A DNA stretch of 64,000 nt from the NCBI RefSeq assembly GCF_030542965.1, contig NZ_JAUAOA010000010.1, positions 1 to 64,000 on the forward strand. The letters are read 5' to 3'. Each line of letters starts with the position of its first letter. Position 1 is the stretch's first letter. This DNA is from Azotosporobacter soli (GTDB taxonomy: Bacteria; Bacillota; Negativicutes; SG130). A model generated the notes under the pieces. The model was not told the origin of the DNA. It ran no database searches and worked only from the letters and a program-made list of their open reading frames with translations. Positions 62,799-64,000 of this stretch are shown here, in pieces. A program made the translations under genes and the position numbers.

Positions 62799-63392
62799 TT
62801 ATAACAGAAGCCGAGCAGATAGTATCGCTATTTGTGCTCTTGTCTTCGCCAAATCACCGCTATTATCAATGATTACATCGGCAACCTTCTGTTTTTCTTC
62901 TATGCTTTTTTGCGCATGGATTCGCGCCAACGCCTGCGCTTTGCTCAAGTGATTGCGTGCCTGCAGACGTTCCAGTTGAAGCTGCTGCGAAGCATACACC
63001 AGCCAAATTTCATCCACCTTTTCTTGCCAATTGCACTCAATCAAAAGCGGAATGTCGAGTATTACCTGTTTCACGCCTTGCGCAGCGTAATGCGTCGCCG
63101 CATCATTCATGACAGCCCAAATACGCGGATGCGTTATCGCCTCCAATTTTGCACGCGCAGTAGGATCAGTGAATATAATGTCGCCTAAACGCCGCCGATC
63201 AATAATTCCATCTGTCGTCAAAATCTCCCGCCCAAGCCAAGCAACAATTTCCTGCCAGGCCGTTTGACCAGGTTCCATAATGCGATGTGCAATTTCGTCC
63301 GCATCGATAACGATAATGCCACATTCGCGCAACATGCCCGCTACGGTGCTCTTGCCACTGGCGATGCCGCCAGTAAGTCCGATCTTAATCAT
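62799..63392 (-). CDS. coaE: dephospho-CoA kinase
   Basis: 197 residues; last step of CoA synthesis. P-loop GLTGGIASGKST at the N-terminus, DADEIAHRIMEPGQ and DIPLLIECNW motifs are typical. ATG at 63392 follows AAGGAGG and overlaps the mutM stop as ATGA. The mutM-coaE order is common in firmicutes. Confidence 0.96.
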   Translation of the reverse strand: MIKIGLTGGIASGKSTVAGMLRECGIIVIDADEIAHRIMEPGQTAWQEIVAWLGREILTTDGIIDRRRLGDIIFTDPTARAKLEAITHPRIWAVMNDAATHYAAQGVKQVILDIPLLIECNWQEKVDEIWLVYASQQLQLERLQARNHLSKAQALARIHAQKSIEEKQKVADVIIDNSGDLAKTRAQIAILSARLLL

Positions 63393-64000
63393 CGAAGAAC
63401 CTCCTTTTCCGGCTGACAGCAACGACAAAAATGAGTTCCTCGCCCCGCCACTACGCTACGGCTAATTGAAGTTCCGCAACTTTCACAAGGCTCTCCGGCA
63501 CGACCATACACTTTTAAAAAGAGTTGATTGTGTCCTTTTTTACCTTCGCCATCCACATAGTCACGAAATGTTGTACCGCGATTTTTAATCGCAGCCGCAA
63601 TAATCTCATTGATTGCGACAAACAAGTGTTCCCGCTCTGTTTCACTCACACCATTCGCGATTCGACATGGATGTAAGCGTGCTTGGTAAAGCGCTTCATC
63701 GACATAAATATTGCCTAGTCCTGCAATCTTTCTCTGATCCAATAAAAAGCCTTTGATCTTGCCACGACTTTTTCGCATAGTTTCCGTCAGATAGGCTAAT
63801 GTAAAAGTTTCACTCAGCGGTTCCGGGCCCAAATTCTTCAGATATGGGATCTGTTTTATTTCAGACAGTTTAACTAAGTGCAAGGTGCCAAACGTCCGGA
63901 CATCTTCATAAACCAACTCTTCCTGATTATCCAGGCTGAATAGAATGCGAACAAACTTTTCTTTCGTCCCCACTTCACGTCGCACATATAAACGCCCCGT
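63389..64000 (-). CDS. mutM: formamidopyrimidine-DNA glycosylase, C-terminal part (5' end outside window)
   Basis: Base excision repair glycosylase for 8-oxoguanine. The window holds about 203 residues from the TGRLYV segment to the stop: end of the beta-sandwich, the helix-two-turn-helix (KIAGLGNIYVDEALY) and the zinc finger with cysteine pairs CESC and CRCC near the C-terminus. The N-terminal PE catalytic end lies to the right of the window. The frame is open to base 64000. Confidence 0.96.
   Translation of the reverse strand, partial: TGRLYVRREVGTKEKFVRILFSLDNQEELVYEDVRTFGTLHLVKLSEIKQIPYLKNLGPEPLSETFTLAYLTETMRKSRGKIKGFLLDQRKIAGLGNIYVDEALYQARLHPCRIANGVSETEREHLFVAINEIIAAAIKNRGTTFRDYVDGEGKKGHNQLFLKVYGRAGEPCESCGTSISRSVVAGRGTHFCRCCQPEKEVLR

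Overview
The window reads as chromosome of a diderm firmicute (Negativicutes, Sporomusaceae/Selenomonadales-like). Firmicute signs are the strong AGGAGG-type ribosome binding sites, T-box leaders on pheST and thrS, a PyrR-type attenuator, KtrAB, ZapA, MutS2 and PyrK/PyrD type B. The sign of an outer membrane is a complete inner-membrane type I secretion set with an RTX lipase. Species is not assigned. From about 42 kb to 60 kb the sequence is visibly richer in G+C than the first 40 kb.

Layout. 0-0.5 kb: 5' end of a 16S gene leaving leftwards and its promoter, divergent from a class A penicillin-binding protein (0.5-2.6 kb). 2.6-9.4 kb: mutS2 and a U32 RNA-hydroxylase-like gene, zapA, an amino acid permease. 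9.6-21.4 kb: translation block on the minus strand (pheST with T-box, an rRNA methyltransferase, ktrA/ktrB, a class II aldolase, infC-rpmI-rplT with L20-type leader, thrS with T-box). 21-30 kb: a nucleoside-sugar-epimerase-like protein, a ferritin-like protein, a GADEF-type cyclase-like protein next to a degenerate multicopper oxidase, a phosphatase, duplicated tRNA-Val genes, a cell wall protein behind a c-di-AMP (ydaO) riboswitch, an M20 amidohydrolase and a small siroheme-type protein. 30-38 kb: ferritin-like protein and thiol peroxidase separated by Fur/PerR-like boxes, glutamine synthetase behind an attenuator, periplasmic asparaginase, an M16 protease. 38-41 kb: two tRNA operons (Asp-Phe-Gly-Cys-Leu and Asp-Gly-Trp) and a CheY-like regulator with an unknown partner.

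41-51 kb holds a nearly complete de novo pyrimidine operon transcribed leftwards as pyrB-pyrC-carA-carB-pyrK-pyrD-pyrF-pyrE, under a PyrR attenuator. It carries a possible second promoter and leader peptide in front of pyrB, and a 118-bp palindromic element between pyrD and pyrF. 51-60 kb holds a type I secretion locus: ABC transporter, HlyD adaptor, a second ABC transporter, and then an RTX-repeat class 3 lipase with its own promoter and a long leader. No TolC gene is present. 60-64 kb: two tRNA-Leu genes, a peptide-binding lipoprotein, a lytic transglycosylase, coaE and a truncated mutM running off the right edge.

The items I find most worth a second look are the two-ABC secretion locus, the copper oxidase with an intact type 1 site but a broken trinuclear site, the hexaloop/terminator switch before glutamine synthetase, the unassigned structured RNA before the pheS T-box, and the palindrome and leader peptide in the pyr operon.
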